The position numbers and the translations under genes were made by a program. DNA of 60,909 bases. Source: Flavobacterium sp. GTDB taxonomy: Bacteria; Bacteroidota; Bacteroidia; Flavobacteriales; Flavobacteriaceae. Location: assembly GCF_004211145.1 (NCBI RefSeq), contig NZ_SEBS01000022.1, positions 1-60,909 on the forward strand, written 5' to 3'. The notes under the pieces were generated by a model that was not told the DNA's origin, ran no database searches, and worked only from the letters and a program-made list of their open reading frames with translations. Shown here one piece after another: positions 14,834 through 24,278 of this stretch. The stretch's first letter is position 1. Each line of letters begins with the position of its first letter.

Positions 14834-17230
14834 ATGCAGGATCATCCTTCTTTTACGCCTAAGCAGGGCAAACCCGAAGATACGTTCAACATCCGCGAAG
14901 AGATCGACAAGTATCTGATCCATTGGAAATGGTTCGTGTTCGGCGTTTTCATTTGTTTCACGGGCGCCGTGTTGTACCTGCGTTACGCGATCCCGGAATA
15001 CAAAGCCAGTGCGACTATCCTGGTGCGCGATGAACGAAAAGGAGGAATGGCGACTGAACAAACCGCATTCGCCGATCTCGGTCTGATGACGGGAATAAAG
15101 AACAACGTCGACAACGAGGTCGAGATCATCAAATCGCGCACGATCATCGAGCGTTCGGTCAAAAAACTCAATCTTCACGTACAATATTTTACTGAAGGAC
15201 GCGTAAAAACACTCGAAGTCTACAAGGACAAACCCATCGAGATTTCGTTTTTCGAACCTAAGGACGCCTTTTACACGGCCGGGAAAACCTTCGTCGTGAA
15301 CGCTGTTTCCAATGGAAAATATGAAATCGTTTCGGTTTCGGGAAAACAATTGGGTACGTATTCATACGGAAATGTAGTCGATCTCGGGTATGTAAAAATG
15401 ATCGTATCTCCAACTTTGGTTAAGAGCGAAACGAAAAGCGACGGTTTTTCAATTAAAGTCCGCATCGGCAAATTGGCGAACGTCGTGCAGAGTTACAAGG
15501 CGAGATTGGCTATTGCGCCATTAAGCAAGAATTCAAGCGTCGTCGAACTTACGCTGAACGATGCCGTGGCCGAGAAAGCCGAGGATCTGCTCAACGTGAT
15601 CATCGATACCTACAACAAGGACGCGATCGACGACAAGAACTTCATCTCAAGGAATACCGAGAAATTCATAGCCGAACGTCTCCAGATAATCTCACTCGAA
15701 CTCGGCGATGTCGAAAAAGACGCGGCAAGTTTCAAGCAAAGCCAGGGACTTACCGATATCAGTTCAGACGCGGGCGTTTACCTCCAGAATTCGGTGGATT
15801 TCGAGAAAGCGTTGATCGAAACCGAAACCCAGATCCGAATCGTGGCCGAAATGATCTCGTTCATGGATACGAACAAGGCCGAACTCATCCCGAGCAACAT
15901 CATCCCGAACGACCTTACATCGGCTTCGTTGATATCGGAACACAATCAATTGGTGCTCGATCGCGACCGTCAGCTTAAAGGCGCGACCGAGAAGAACTCC
16001 ATGCTTATCATCGCCAACACGAAGATCGCCGACATGCGCGCGAACATCATTGAAAGCCTGCAACGTTTGAACGCCTCGCTTAAGATCCGTAAATCCGACC
16101 TGGAGAAACAAGTGAACATGGTCTCGGGCAAGATTTCACGGATTCCTGGCCAAGAACGCGAATTTAGGGTTATCGACCGCCAGCAAAGGATCAAGCAGGA
16201 ATTGTATTTGTATCTGTTGCAGAAGCGCGAAGAGATCGCGATCTCGCTTGCCGTTACCGCGCCGAATGCAAAAGTCATCGATCCGGCCATGGCGATGGGT
16301 GCGCCCGTTTCGCCCCAAAGCCGCAACATTTATTTCATCGCGATCGTACTTGGATTGTTCATTCCGTTCCTCATTTTGTACCTGCGCTATCTTTTGGACA
16401 CGAAAGTCAAGGTGCGTCAGGATGTCGAAAGTCGGATCCCGGCGCCATTCCTCGGCGATGTTCCGAAATCCGAGACTCAAGAAGAAATCATCAATTCGAG
16501 CAGCCGTTCGAGTTCGGCCGAAGCGATCAGGATCGTGCGTACCAACCTGGAATTCATGCTTACGAATGTTCCTGAAGATCGAGGGAAAGTCGTGATCGTC
16601 ACATCGACGCTTCCAAAAGAAGGGAAAACGTTCGTGGCGATCAACCTGGCCAGTACGATTGCACTTTCAGGTAAAAAAGTCTTGCTCGTAGGTCTCGATA
16701 TCCGAAACCCGAAAATCGACAAATACGTGAAGTTGCCGTCGAAAGGTCTCACGAATTACCTCTCGCGGCCGAACGAGAACCTGGACGATTACATTGTCCG
16801 ACTCGAAGGATACGATCGTTTCGACGTTTTGCCGTCAGGAGTCGTGCCGCCAAATCCGGTCGATATGCTCATGAACAGCAAGATTTCCGAACTTTTTGAA
16901 GAACTCAAGCAAAAATACGAATACATCATCGTCGATACCGCTCCGGTGAGTCTGGTTACCGACACATTGCTCATCGCCAAATACGCCGACGCGTTTATCT
17001 ACGTCGTCCGTGCGAATTATCTTGACAAGCGATTGCTTAAAGTTCCACAGTCGATGTATGCCGAAGGTAAATTGCCGAACATGTCCATTTTGCTCAACGA
17101 CACGTTGTGGGGCAAGGCATACGGTTATGGCTACGGATACGGTTATGGCTACGGATACGGCTATGGCTACGGCCAGGATGAGGAAAAGCAAAAGGCACCG
17201 TGGTGGAAACGCTTCTTCGGGAAATCCTAA
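14834..17230 (+). CDS. wzc: Wzc-like chain-length regulator and BY-type tyrosine kinase
   Basis: The 798-residue protein has a cytoplasmic N-terminus, a first membrane helix near residues 33-53, a large periplasmic Wzz/GNVR region with coiled coil (about 60-500), a second helix near 510-530 and a C-terminal kinase domain. The Walker A motif TSTLPKEGKT is near residue 590 and Walker A' is VLLVGLDIRNP. The C-terminus carries nine Tyr alternating with Gly, then a basic tail. BY-kinases autophosphorylate a C-terminal Tyr cluster, which controls assembly with the Wza channel and hence polymer length. The dephosphorylating partner is probably the antiparallel gene whose stop overlaps this one by 4 bp. 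Confidence 0.93.
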   Translation: MQDHPSFTPKQGKPEDTFNIREEIDKYLIHWKWFVFGVFICFTGAVLYLRYAIPEYKASATILVRDERKGGMATEQTAFADLGLMTGIKNNVDNEVEIIKSRTIIERSVKKLNLHVQYFTEGRVKTLEVYKDKPIEISFFEPKDAFYTAGKTFVVNAVSNGKYEIVSVSGKQLGTYSYGNVVDLGYVKMIVSPTLVKSETKSDGFSIKVRIGKLANVVQSYKARLAIAPLSKNSSVVELTLNDAVAEKAEDLLNVIIDTYNKDAIDDKNFISRNTEKFIAERLQIISLELGDVEKDAASFKQSQGLTDISSDAGVYLQNSVDFEKALIETETQIRIVAEMISFMDTNKAELIPSNIIPNDLTSASLISEHNQLVLDRDRQLKGATEKNSMLIIANTKIADMRANIIESLQRLNASLKIRKSDLEKQVNMVSGKISRIPGQEREFRVIDRQQRIKQELYLYLLQKREEIAISLAVTAPNAKVIDPAMAMGAPVSPQSRNIYFIAIVLGLFIPFLILYLRYLLDTKVKVRQDVESRIPAPFLGDVPKSETQEEIINSSSRSSSAEAIRIVRTNLEFMLTNVPEDRGKVVIVTSTLPKEGKTFVAINLASTIALSGKKVLLVGLDIRNPKIDKYVKLPSKGLTNYLSRPNENLDDYIVRLEGYDRFDVLPSGVVPPNPVDMLMNSKISELFEELKQKYEYIIVDTAPVSLVTDTLLIAKYADAFIYVVRANYLDKRLLKVPQSMYAEGKLPNMSILLNDTLWGKAYGYGYGYGYGYGYGYGYGQDEEKQKAPWWKRFFGKS
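17120..17173 (+). repeat. Three 18-bp tandem repeats encoding the (Tyr-Gly)9 tail of Wzc
   Basis: Three consecutive 18-bp units encode YGYGYG each. Units 1 and 2 are identical (tacggttatggctacgga) and unit 3 differs at two positions. Gain or loss of a unit keeps the reading frame and changes the number of Tyr by three. Confidence 0.95.
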
Positions 17231-17964
17231 TACCTGAAAAAAGAGTTGTTTTGTAACGCGTCGGCGAGTGGCTTGACGTCTTTGAGATTCAGTTTTCTCG
17301 AGAATGCGTCGATGTGTTTGCTGTGATGCACGTCGGATCCCGTGAAATCTATTAAGCCTTCGCGAAGCAGTCGTTCGGCGGTTTTTTGCACGCCTTCGCC
17401 ATAATAACCCACGATCGACAGTAGGTTAATCTGAAACAAACAGCCCGCGTGTTTAAGCTTCGCGTATTCCCCAAAATTTCGGTGATAGAACGAATATCGC
17501 TCGGGATGCGCCAATACTGGCGTGTAGCCCGCGACCTGCAGGTCGAAAAGAATTTCATAGAGATGTATGGGCGGATTCACGTACGACATCTCGACCAAAA
17601 CGTGATTGTCTTTTAGCGTCAAAAGTTTTTCAGTCTTGAGACGTTGTACGAAAAAACTGTCCATCATGTATTCCGCGGCCGCGCGAAGCGGGATTCCGAT
17701 GTTGTTTTGCGATAATATCGCTGCGGTTTCCGACAGTCTCGCCGTAATTTTTTCCTGCGAATTATCCCAAACCGTATGCATGACGTGAGGTGTCGTGATA
17801 AATTGAGTGAAGCCCATATCGGCCAGGCTCGTCACGAGAGAAATGCTGTCCTCAGGTGTCTTTGCGCCGTCGTCTATCGCGAAGAGCAAATGCGAGTGTA
17901 TGTCGACATAGTCGTTCGGAATCAGGTCGGTGAGTGCGGGCGTATGTTTAAAAAACGAAAACAA
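17227..17964 (-). CDS. PHP-domain tyrosine-protein phosphatase (CpsB/YwqE-like)
   Basis: The product is a 245-residue PHP-fold metallohydrolase with VDIHSHLLFAIDDGAKT near the start (metal ligands His23 and His25) and FTGSDVHHS near the end. Relatives remove phosphate from the Tyr tail of Wzc-type kinases. I place the start at the TTG at 17964, giving MFSFFKHT; an in-frame TTG at 17982 lies inside the predicted promoter box, so it is not used in this reading. The gene runs toward wzc, and the two stop codons overlap by 4 bp, so kinase and phosphatase are expressed from opposite strands. Confidence 0.87.
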   Translation of the reverse strand: MFSFFKHTPALTDLIPNDYVDIHSHLLFAIDDGAKTPEDSISLVTSLADMGFTQFITTPHVMHTVWDNSQEKITARLSETAAILSQNNIGIPLRAAAEYMMDSFFVQRLKTEKLLTLKDNHVLVEMSYVNPPIHLYEILFDLQVAGYTPVLAHPERYSFYHRNFGEYAKLKHAGCLFQINLLSIVGYYGEGVQKTAERLLREGLIDFTGSDVHHSKHIDAFSRKLNLKDVKPLADALQNNSFFRY

Positions 17965-17979
17965 GTCTGGAATTTTGGC

Positions 17980-18011
17980 CAAAAGTACGTGATTTTCATG
18001 TTCTTTTCCAA
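17980..18011 (-). promoter_or_regulatory. Putative promoter of the PHP phosphatase gene
   Basis: On the reverse strand TTG (18009-18011), 21 bp, TACTTTTG (17980-17987), an exact consensus match; the box ends 15 bp before the TTG start codon at 17964. Confidence 0.5.
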
Positions 18012-18080
18012 TTTGCGTGAACTACAGTTACAAAGCCGATAACTTCGATGATATTCAATGCGTAATGTGTGTCAAATTAT

Positions 18081-18088
18081 TATCTTTG
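18081..18088 (+). promoter_or_regulatory. Putative -7 box of the ABC-exporter operon
   Basis: TATCTTTG is an exact TAnnTTTG match 28 bp before the ATG at 18117. It makes an in-frame ATG at 18069 an unlikely start, because that codon is upstream of the box. Confidence 0.45.
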
Positions 18089-18116
18089 CGACTTGTTCAA
18101 AAACACCGTAAACCGT

Positions 18117-18986
18117 ATGGATATTAATTCGAAGGAAGAAAATTGGGATCTTGTAATCAAGGGACATTCTTCACTTCTCGACCTCAAGCTTTCCGACGTA
18201 TGGCGGTATCGCGACCTGCTTTGGATGTTTGTCACGCGCGATTTCATTCGTTTTTACAAACAAACCGTACTCGGCCCATTGTGGTTTTTCATACAGCCGA
18301 TTTTCACCACTATTGTTTTCACTTTCGTTTTTGGAAATCTTGCTGGAATTGGAACCGAAGGTCTGCCGAAACCGTTATTCTATCTATGTGGAATCACGGC
18401 CTGGAATTACTTTTCAGAGTGTTTGCTCAAGACCAGTACGGTATTCCGCGACAATTCGAACATTTTTGGAAAGGTTTATTTCCCGAGGCTGATCATGCCA
18501 TTGAGCATCATCGTGAGCAACCTGATCCGCTTTTGCGTGCAATTGGTATTGTTGGGTTGCATGATGGCTTACTTCGCTTATTCGAAACCGGGAAGTTTCC
18601 ATGTTACGGAAGCCATTTTCATATTTCCGTTGCTGATTTTATTGATGGCATTGTTGGGACTCGGCATCGGATTAATCATCACCGCCATGACGACGAAATA
18701 TCGCGACCTGACGTTTCTCGTACAATTCGGTGTGCAGTTGCTCATGTACGGGACGACCGTGGTATATCCGCTGAGTCAGGCAAAGGCAAAATTCAGCGAT
18801 AGCGCGTGGATTATCGAACTCAACCCCATGACAGGCATAATCGAGGCATTCCGTTACGCACTTTTAGGGCAAGGTGAATTCACGCTCTGGAGCATCGGAT
18901 ATTCGGTATTGATCACAATAATCGTATTAATTACAGGTGTCATCGTCTTCAACAAGACCGAGCGCAACTTCGTAGACACAATATAA
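18117..18986 (+). CDS. wzm: Polysaccharide ABC exporter, membrane subunit (Wzm-like)
   Basis: The 289-residue ABC-2 type permease has six predicted membrane helices and the conserved entry region FYKQTVLGPLWFFIQPI. With the Wzt ATPase encoded next (overlap of one base), it forms an inner-membrane exporter for undecaprenyl-linked O-antigen or capsule chains. The start was chosen downstream of the predicted promoter, giving MDINSKEENWDLVIKG. The family's hallmarks are clear. The exact exported polymer is inferred from the surrounding glycosyltransferase genes. Confidence 0.92.
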   Translation: MDINSKEENWDLVIKGHSSLLDLKLSDVWRYRDLLWMFVTRDFIRFYKQTVLGPLWFFIQPIFTTIVFTFVFGNLAGIGTEGLPKPLFYLCGITAWNYFSECLLKTSTVFRDNSNIFGKVYFPRLIMPLSIIVSNLIRFCVQLVLLGCMMAYFAYSKPGSFHVTEAIFIFPLLILLMALLGLGIGLIITAMTTKYRDLTFLVQFGVQLLMYGTTVVYPLSQAKAKFSDSAWIIELNPMTGIIEAFRYALLGQGEFTLWSIGYSVLITIIVLITGVIVFNKTERNFVDTI

Positions 18987-20209
18987 TGGCAGAGAAAGTT
19001 ATAAAAGTCGACAACCTTGGGAAAGCGTACCAGATCGGACAATTTGGGACGGGAACGATCACGCGTGACATGGAACGCTTTTGGGCGATGAAAGTCCGCC
19101 GAAAAGAAGATCCGTTCCTCAAGATAGGCGAAACCAACGATCGGAGCAGGAAAGGCGACAGCGACATCGTATGGTCGTTGCGGGATATCAATTTTGAGGT
19201 CAATCAAGGTGATGCCGTTGGGATCGTCGGCAAGAACGGAGCCGGGAAAAGCACGCTGTTAAAGTTGCTTTCACGGGTTACGGCGCCCACTTTGGGTGAA
19301 ATAAAAGTAAAAGGCCGCATCGCGAGTCTGCTCGAAGTCGGAACCGGTTTCCATCCGGACCTCACGGGTCGCGAAAATTTGTACCTGAACGGGGCAATCC
19401 TGGGCATGCGCAAAAAAGAAATCACGCGCAAGCTCGACGAAATCGTTGAATTTTCAGGTGTCGAGCGTTACATCGATACGCCCGTAAAACGCTACAGTAG
19501 CGGCATGTACGTGCGACTCGCATTTGCCGTGGCCGCGCATCTCGAGAGCGAAATACTTATCGTGGACGAAGTGTTGGCCGTAGGCGACGCCGAATTCCAG
19601 AAAAAATGCCTCGGCAAGATGGGCGACATCAGCAAAGGACAGGGCAGGACGGTTTTATTCGTGAGCCACAATATGGCGGCCGTGAAAAATCTGTGCTCGA
19701 ACGGAATTTTGCTAAAAAATGGAACGGTTGCTTTCAATGGTGATGTGAACGAATGCGTGAGCCGATATTTGGCGCAGGACGACAGCGAAATTTCAGGTTT
19801 TTTCGCCAACACTAACTCTAACGAGAAAAATAGTGTCGCGACAATCAGGATTTTAGGGGATCAGGCATTCCATCAGCATGAAGAAACGGTTGCGATCGAG
19901 GTAGTCTTCAAGCAACCCGCTTCAGACTGTTACGTTGGTATCGCATTGCTCAATTCCGACAAGAATAAAATTTTTACCACGATGCACTTTTTGGACAAAC
20001 CCGTGGACTCGATAGTTTGCGAGATACCTTCCAAATTATTGCTTAAAGGTTCGTACAGTTTAGACGTGGCAACGTTTAAAGGAAACACGGTGTTCGAATA
20101 TCACAACGATATCTGCGCATTTGGAATTGTGGATCTGGTCAATGATTTCCAGATTTATGGAGCGAATATCGGGGACATAAAAGTCGACTGCAAATGGTAC
20201 GAAAACTGA
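18986..20209 (+). CDS. wzt: Polysaccharide ABC exporter, ATPase with C-terminal substrate domain (Wzt-like)
   Basis: This 407-residue protein has an ABC ATPase domain with Walker [13 protein letters not shown] (Lys88), signature [14 protein letters not shown], Walker [13 protein letters not shown] and the H-loop SHNMAAVK. Beyond residue 260 it carries a separate domain of about 145 residues that resembles the carbohydrate-binding C-terminal domain of Wzt. In O9a/O8-type systems that domain recognises the modified end of the glycan before export. The presence of the domain suggests export of a finished polymer carrying a terminal modification, which the adjacent acyl- or methyltransferase could supply. 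Confidence 0.92.
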   Translation: MAEKVIKVDNLGKAYQIGQFGTGTITRDMERFWAMKVRRKEDPFLKIGETNDRSRKGDSDIVWSLRDINFEVNQGDAVGIVGKNGAGKSTLLKLLSRVTAPTLGEIKVKGRIASLLEVGTGFHPDLTGRENLYLNGAILGMRKKEITRKLDEIVEFSGVERYIDTPVKRYSSGMYVRLAFAVAAHLESEILIVDEVLAVGDAEFQKKCLGKMGDISKGQGRTVLFVSHNMAAVKNLCSNGILLKNGTVAFNGDVNECVSRYLAQDDSEISGFFANTNSNEKNSVATIRILGDQAFHQHEETVAIEVVFKQPASDCYVGIALLNSDKNKIFTTMHFLDKPVDSIVCEIPSKLLLKGSYSLDVATFKGNTVFEYHNDICAFGIVDLVNDFQIYGANIGDIKVDCKWYEN

Positions 20210-20721
20210 TTTTACGGTTGCGCAACCTGTTTCGTGCCAAGCCGACCAGGGTATTTCTACATCCAACCGTGAAAGTATTTCCGGGCGCTGTCCAGGAAGC
20301 CAATATCGGTGGAATTATCGAAGTCGGTAAAAAAACCGAACTGCTTCACGGGAGCTTACTCATGGCGTATGGAGGAAAAATCACCATAGGCGAGAATTGC
20401 TCGATCAACCCATATACGGTATTGTACGGACATGGTGGGCTTACGATCGGCAACAATGTCCTGATCGCTTCACATTGTGTCATCATACCATCGAACCATA
20501 ATTTTGACGACATTTCGATCCCGATCAACCATCAGGGAGAAACGAAGAAAGGCATCTCGATTTCAGACGATGTCTGGATAGGCGCAGGCTGTCGCATACT
20601 CGATGGTGTTACGATAGGTAAAGGTGCGATAATCGCGGCCGGAGCGGTAGTGAATAAAGATGTTCCGGAATACGCCATCATGGGCGGCGTCCCGGCCAAA
20701 CTAATACGAATGAGAAAATAA
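20194..20721 (+). CDS. Left-handed beta-helix acyltransferase (hexapeptide, WcaF/maltose-acetyltransferase type)
   Basis: The 175-residue protein consists of hexapeptide repeats ([45 protein letters not shown]) and has the catalytic-type His in SNHNFDD and the C-terminal GVPAKLIR. Such trimers transfer acetyl groups from acetyl-CoA to a sugar hydroxyl or amine in the cytoplasm. It starts inside the end of wzt (16-bp overlap) and is followed 1 bp later by an FkbM methyltransferase. It lacks the N-terminal Rossmann-like domain of PglD, so it is not an obvious bacillosamine N-acetyltransferase, though that role is not excluded. Confidence 0.87.
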   Translation: MVRKLILRLRNLFRAKPTRVFLHPTVKVFPGAVQEANIGGIIEVGKKTELLHGSLLMAYGGKITIGENCSINPYTVLYGHGGLTIGNNVLIASHCVIIPSNHNFDDISIPINHQGETKKGISISDDVWIGAGCRILDGVTIGKGAIIAAGAVVNKDVPEYAIMGGVPAKLIRMRK

Positions 20722-20722
20722 C

Positions 20723-21535
20723 ATGAATATTTCCCAAAAGCTACGAGCTGCTTATCGCGTCTTCTTTCCCAAGAAAATCTCTCAAGCCGAAATGTTCGAG
20801 TACCGAATGTCGCGTAACCCTGAAATCCTTTCGTTCCAAAAAAAGGACGGATACTACGATGTGAACATCAAATCAGGTACGCTGACTATCCGCGATGAAC
20901 GGTTCAGCGACTGGTTGGTTTTTGACCAGATATTCAAACGCGAGGAATATGGGATCCTAATGGGTTTCATGAAGCATAACGGCTATCTCGATGCTGACGT
21001 GACCATAATCGATGCGGGTGCGAACGTGGGCTACGCAACTTTTTATTTTAGCACACATATTCCCAAAGCACGAATTTTCGCCGTCGAACCGTCATCTGAA
21101 AATGCCGCGGCGTTCCGAATGAATGTCCAATCGCTCGCAAATTCCGCGAGCATAAAAGTCTATGAAAAAGCATTGAGTGCGTCCGATTCGTCTTCGTTCA
21201 CGCTCGATCGCGGTTTCAGGGACGGAAAGGATTGGTCGATTGTGACCGAGCCGGATTCGAATGGTGAAATCGAAGGAATTTCGGTCTCGCGCATCATGGC
21301 CGAAAACCAGCTCGAAACGCTTACGTTGCTCAAGATCGACATCGAAGGTGCCGAGCGCTTCCTGTTTGCTCCCGATGCGGATTTGTCGTATCTGGACAGG
21401 GTAAGGATCATTTCGGTGGAAATCCATGACGAGTTCGAAATCAGGGAAATTATCTATAAAAACCTGCGTGATCGCGGATTTCTGCTCATTGATTCATCCG
21501 AATATACCATCGGCATAAATAAAAACCTGTGCTGA
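20723..21535 (+). CDS. FkbM-family SAM-dependent methyltransferase
   Basis: The 270-residue protein has the SAM-binding motif IIDAGANVGYATFYFS (around residue 95), an acidic FAVEPSSENAAAFRMN strand and a later LLKIDIEGAE, all diagnostic of the FkbM family. Members O-methylate sugars or polyketides. Its position after wzt and the acyltransferase suggests a role in modifying the glycan, possibly at its end. The next gene's ATG overlaps this stop (TGATG). Confidence 0.88.
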   Translation: MNISQKLRAAYRVFFPKKISQAEMFEYRMSRNPEILSFQKKDGYYDVNIKSGTLTIRDERFSDWLVFDQIFKREEYGILMGFMKHNGYLDADVTIIDAGANVGYATFYFSTHIPKARIFAVEPSSENAAAFRMNVQSLANSASIKVYEKALSASDSSSFTLDRGFRDGKDWSIVTEPDSNGEIEGISVSRIMAENQLETLTLLKIDIEGAERFLFAPDADLSYLDRVRIISVEIHDEFEIREIIYKNLRDRGFLLIDSSEYTIGINKNLC

Positions 21536-22365
21536 TGGAAAAAGTCAAGTTGGTAAATACGCCACGAATCTCGGTGATCATCCCGTGTTTCAATCGGGCG
21601 CACTTTCTTGACCGGACGTTGCAATCGGTGCTCGATCAGACACTTGCCGATTGGGAATGCATCATCATAAACAGTGGTTCCGACGATACGAAGCAAGTCG
21701 CCCAGAAATGGGTCGAAAAAGACAGCCGTTTTTCGTATTTCGAGAAGGAAAACCAAGGCCCGTCATCGGCTCGCAATCTGGGTGTCGCGAAATCGTCAGC
21801 TCCTTATATTTTTCCGCTTGACGACGACGATTATATCGAATCCGGTTATTTCGAAAAAGCAGTCGCCATACTCGATGCCGATCCAGAGATTAAAGTCGTG
21901 CATGCGCGCGTGATGCAATTCGGTCATATCACTGGCGAATTGGTCTTGCCAAAATATTCATACGACGCGTTGTTGCTCAGGAATTGTATCATCTGTTGCT
22001 CTTTTTACCGCAGAACCGACTTCGATCGCGTGAAAGGTTACGACGACAATCTGTTCATACTTGAGGATTGGGATTTTTGGCTTTCGATGCTTGACGACAA
22101 CAGCAAAGTGCATCGGATCGATGAGTTTATGTACAACTATCGCAAACATCCGTCCGGTTCGCTTGTCAATAGTTTCAGTGACGACCGACGAAATCATCAG
22201 GATCATCTTGATCGTATCTACAAGAAACACGTTGATACGTATTTGGCGCACCACGGCAATCCAATGATGTTATATCGCGAAAACCTCAAGCTTCTTGAAT
22301 TTCAAAAGAAAGTAATGTCAAACCCTTTATTCCGATTTGCGAAATGGTTCAGGAAGAAAATATAA
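21535..22365 (+). CDS. GT2-family glycosyltransferase
   Basis: From the ATG at 21535 (a GTG two codons earlier is in frame but less likely) the 276-residue protein shows ISVIIPCFNRAHFLDRTLQSV, a nucleotide-binding INSGSDD and the DXD-type PLDDDDYIE near residue 100. Later LEDWDFWLSM carries the ED motif of the acceptor/catalytic region. It is a single-domain inverting GT-A transferase with a basic C-terminus. It is the first of six glycosyltransferases in this operon. Confidence 0.9.
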   Translation: MEKVKLVNTPRISVIIPCFNRAHFLDRTLQSVLDQTLADWECIIINSGSDDTKQVAQKWVEKDSRFSYFEKENQGPSSARNLGVAKSSAPYIFPLDDDDYIESGYFEKAVAILDADPEIKVVHARVMQFGHITGELVLPKYSYDALLLRNCIICCSFYRRTDFDRVKGYDDNLFILEDWDFWLSMLDDNSKVHRIDEFMYNYRKHPSGSLVNSFSDDRRNHQDHLDRIYKKHVDTYLAHHGNPMMLYRENLKLLEFQKKVMSNPLFRFAKWFRKKI

Positions 22366-22420
22366 ATTTATGGTCGACGTCTTCTCGCAGTAACGGCGAC
22401 ATCACGCTTTAATTTATCCG

Positions 22421-23317
22421 ATGAATCCCGAATTCGCCATATTGATCTGTACGAAAAATCGCCGAGACGACCTTTTGGAAACGTTGGCTACCTTGCGTCC
22501 GCATCTTAGTTCATCCGTGACCTGCGTTGTGATCGACGACGGTTCTTCTGACGGCACTTTCGAAAGCGTCCGTTCAAAATTTCCCGAGGTGCAACTTTCG
22601 CGAAATCCCCTTTCAAAAGGTTATTTGTATTGTCGCAACAAAATGCTAAACGAGACCGAAGCGACGTACGCGATTTCACTCGATGACGATGCCAACTTCG
22701 CTACGCCCGATGCGATTCGGACAATTCGCGAACACTTCAAGAAAAATGACCGATGCGGCGTGATCGCGTTGCGTATTTTTTGGGGATTGACATTACCCGA
22801 TGATGTATCACACAACCAGCCCATAGAGCAAGTCAAGAGTTTCGTAGGCTGCGGACACGTCTGGCGCATGTCGGCATGGAAAGCGATCCCCGATTATCCC
22901 GAATGGTTCTTGTTTTACGGCGAAGAGGATTTCGCGTCTGAAGAACTGTTCATGAAGCATTTTTCGGTCGACTATTTACCTGAAGTTCTCATACAGCATC
23001 GCGTCGATATCGAGAAGCGCAAAACAGCTTCTGACAAGGCGTTGCGACTCAGGCGCGCGATTGCCGCAGGTTGGTATTTATACTTCTTGCATTTACCGTT
23101 GTCTAAAATCCCTGTCAAATTTGCATATTCGATATATTTGCAGCTTCGGGACAAGTTGTCCAAAGGCGATTTGTCAGTGCTGACGGCGATGGTTCTGGCA
23201 TTTTGGGATCTGTTGAAGAACGCCGATAACATCAGGAAAGGCAGGCACGCGTTCGGCCCTGACGAATTCGAAATGTATAAAAGATTGCGTTCGGCTCGGA
23301 TTTCCTGGAAACCGTGA
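22421..23317 (+). CDS. GT2-family glycosyltransferase (paralogue of the gene at 26380)
   Basis: The 298-residue GT-A protein starts FAILICTKNRRDDLLETL. It has VVIDDGSSDGT, the metal-binding SLDDDANF near residue 90 and the C-terminal YPEWFLFYGEEDFASEELF catalytic region. It is clearly homologous along its length to the product of 26380-27300: shared segments include SKGY, CRN, SLDDDANF, CGHVWR/CGHAWR and QHRV. The two probably arose by duplication and now add different or successive residues. A 55-bp gap without a recognisable promoter separates it from the gene before. Confidence 0.9.
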   Translation: MNPEFAILICTKNRRDDLLETLATLRPHLSSSVTCVVIDDGSSDGTFESVRSKFPEVQLSRNPLSKGYLYCRNKMLNETEATYAISLDDDANFATPDAIRTIREHFKKNDRCGVIALRIFWGLTLPDDVSHNQPIEQVKSFVGCGHVWRMSAWKAIPDYPEWFLFYGEEDFASEELFMKHFSVDYLPEVLIQHRVDIEKRKTASDKALRLRRAIAAGWYLYFLHLPLSKIPVKFAYSIYLQLRDKLSKGDLSVLTAMVLAFWDLLKNADNIRKGRHAFGPDEFEMYKRLRSARISWKP

Positions 23318-23400
23318 TCGGCCCGATTCTCGAAGTTTCCGTCCAAATAATATAACACAATGATGAATTACCGCAGATTTGGCATTTTTCGATCTTTCAA

Positions 23401-24213
23401 ATGATAAAACTCTCAGCCGTAATCCTCGCCAAGACTGATTCCGACGCGAATTTCAACATGACATTGGAATGCATCGACACGTTGCTCGCCTCTGAACCGG
23501 GCGCTGAGATCATCGTCGTCGAGTCGAACAAGAAAATAGGCGAAACGAATTTCCGATATCCCGAATCGGTGATTTTCACGATGCCCGATGACGATTTCAA
23601 TTTCCACAAATTCCTCAACGTCGGGATAAAAAAATCAAAAGGCGAGTACGTCGCGTTGCTCAACAACGATTTGATTTTCGATAAGGACTGGTTTGCCGAA
23701 ATTCTGAAAGTCGCGCAAAAGCGTCCCGACATAAAGTCATTTTCACCCGCCGCCGACCGCTATAAAACCTATGACACGGATTTCGAAGTCGGATACAAAG
23801 TCCGCACGCATGTCAACGGCTGGTGTTTGGTTGCGAAGCGTGAGGTGTTTTCAAAGATCGGGATGCTCGACGAGACGTTCGATTTCAATTACGCCGACAA
23901 CGATTACGCGATGACGCTCAAAAAACATAACATTCCGCACGCCGTCGCCTACCGGTCGAAAGTCACGCATCTTGAGAACGAGCGGGACGGCAAAGGCGAA
24001 TGGTACGAACGCAAACGCAAGGAAGCGGAACGGGAATTGTCGAAAATCGTAGCACAGCCTGATGCCATCGTCGATCCCAAAGGTCATCGCGACAGTTTGA
24101 AATTCCACAACAAATGGGGTTCGACCACGAAGTTGTACCGAAAGAACAGAGTCGCCGACCTGTTGATCAAATACAAACTCGGATTTCTGAACCGTTTCCT
24201 GATGTCACTTTAA
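23401..24213 (+). CDS. GT2-family glycosyltransferase
   Basis: The 270-residue protein has the GT-A opening LSAVILAKTDSDANFNMTLEC, an acidic EIIVVESNK strand, VALLNNDLIF as the DXD equivalent (NND) near residue 87 and the later NYADNDYAMTL acceptor-site motif. The Asn-rich LNNDL version of the metal site is common in GT2 rhamnosyl- and related transferases. There is no membrane segment. It lies in the middle of the glycosyltransferase series, 83 bp after its neighbour. Confidence 0.87.
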   Translation: MIKLSAVILAKTDSDANFNMTLECIDTLLASEPGAEIIVVESNKKIGETNFRYPESVIFTMPDDDFNFHKFLNVGIKKSKGEYVALLNNDLIFDKDWFAEILKVAQKRPDIKSFSPAADRYKTYDTDFEVGYKVRTHVNGWCLVAKREVFSKIGMLDETFDFNYADNDYAMTLKKHNIPHAVAYRSKVTHLENERDGKGEWYERKRKEAERELSKIVAQPDAIVDPKGHRDSLKFHNKWGSTTKLYRKNRVADLLIKYKLGFLNRFLMSL

Positions 24214-24278
24214 TCGCGAAATTGCCCAAGGGTCGCGCAAAATATTGTAAATTGTCGCCAAAATCGAGTACGTAGTTC

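Noticed and set aside
18069..18116. Longer N-terminus for the Wzm-like permease
   Set aside because: The extra ATG lies upstream of the TATCTTTG promoter box and the added residues do not resemble the family's N-terminus.
20194..20721. PglD-type N-acetyltransferase for bacillosamine
   Set aside because: It lacks the N-terminal Rossmann-like domain of PglD and is linked to wzt, not to the aminotransferase; a sugar O-acetyltransferase of the WcaF type fits better, though not certain.
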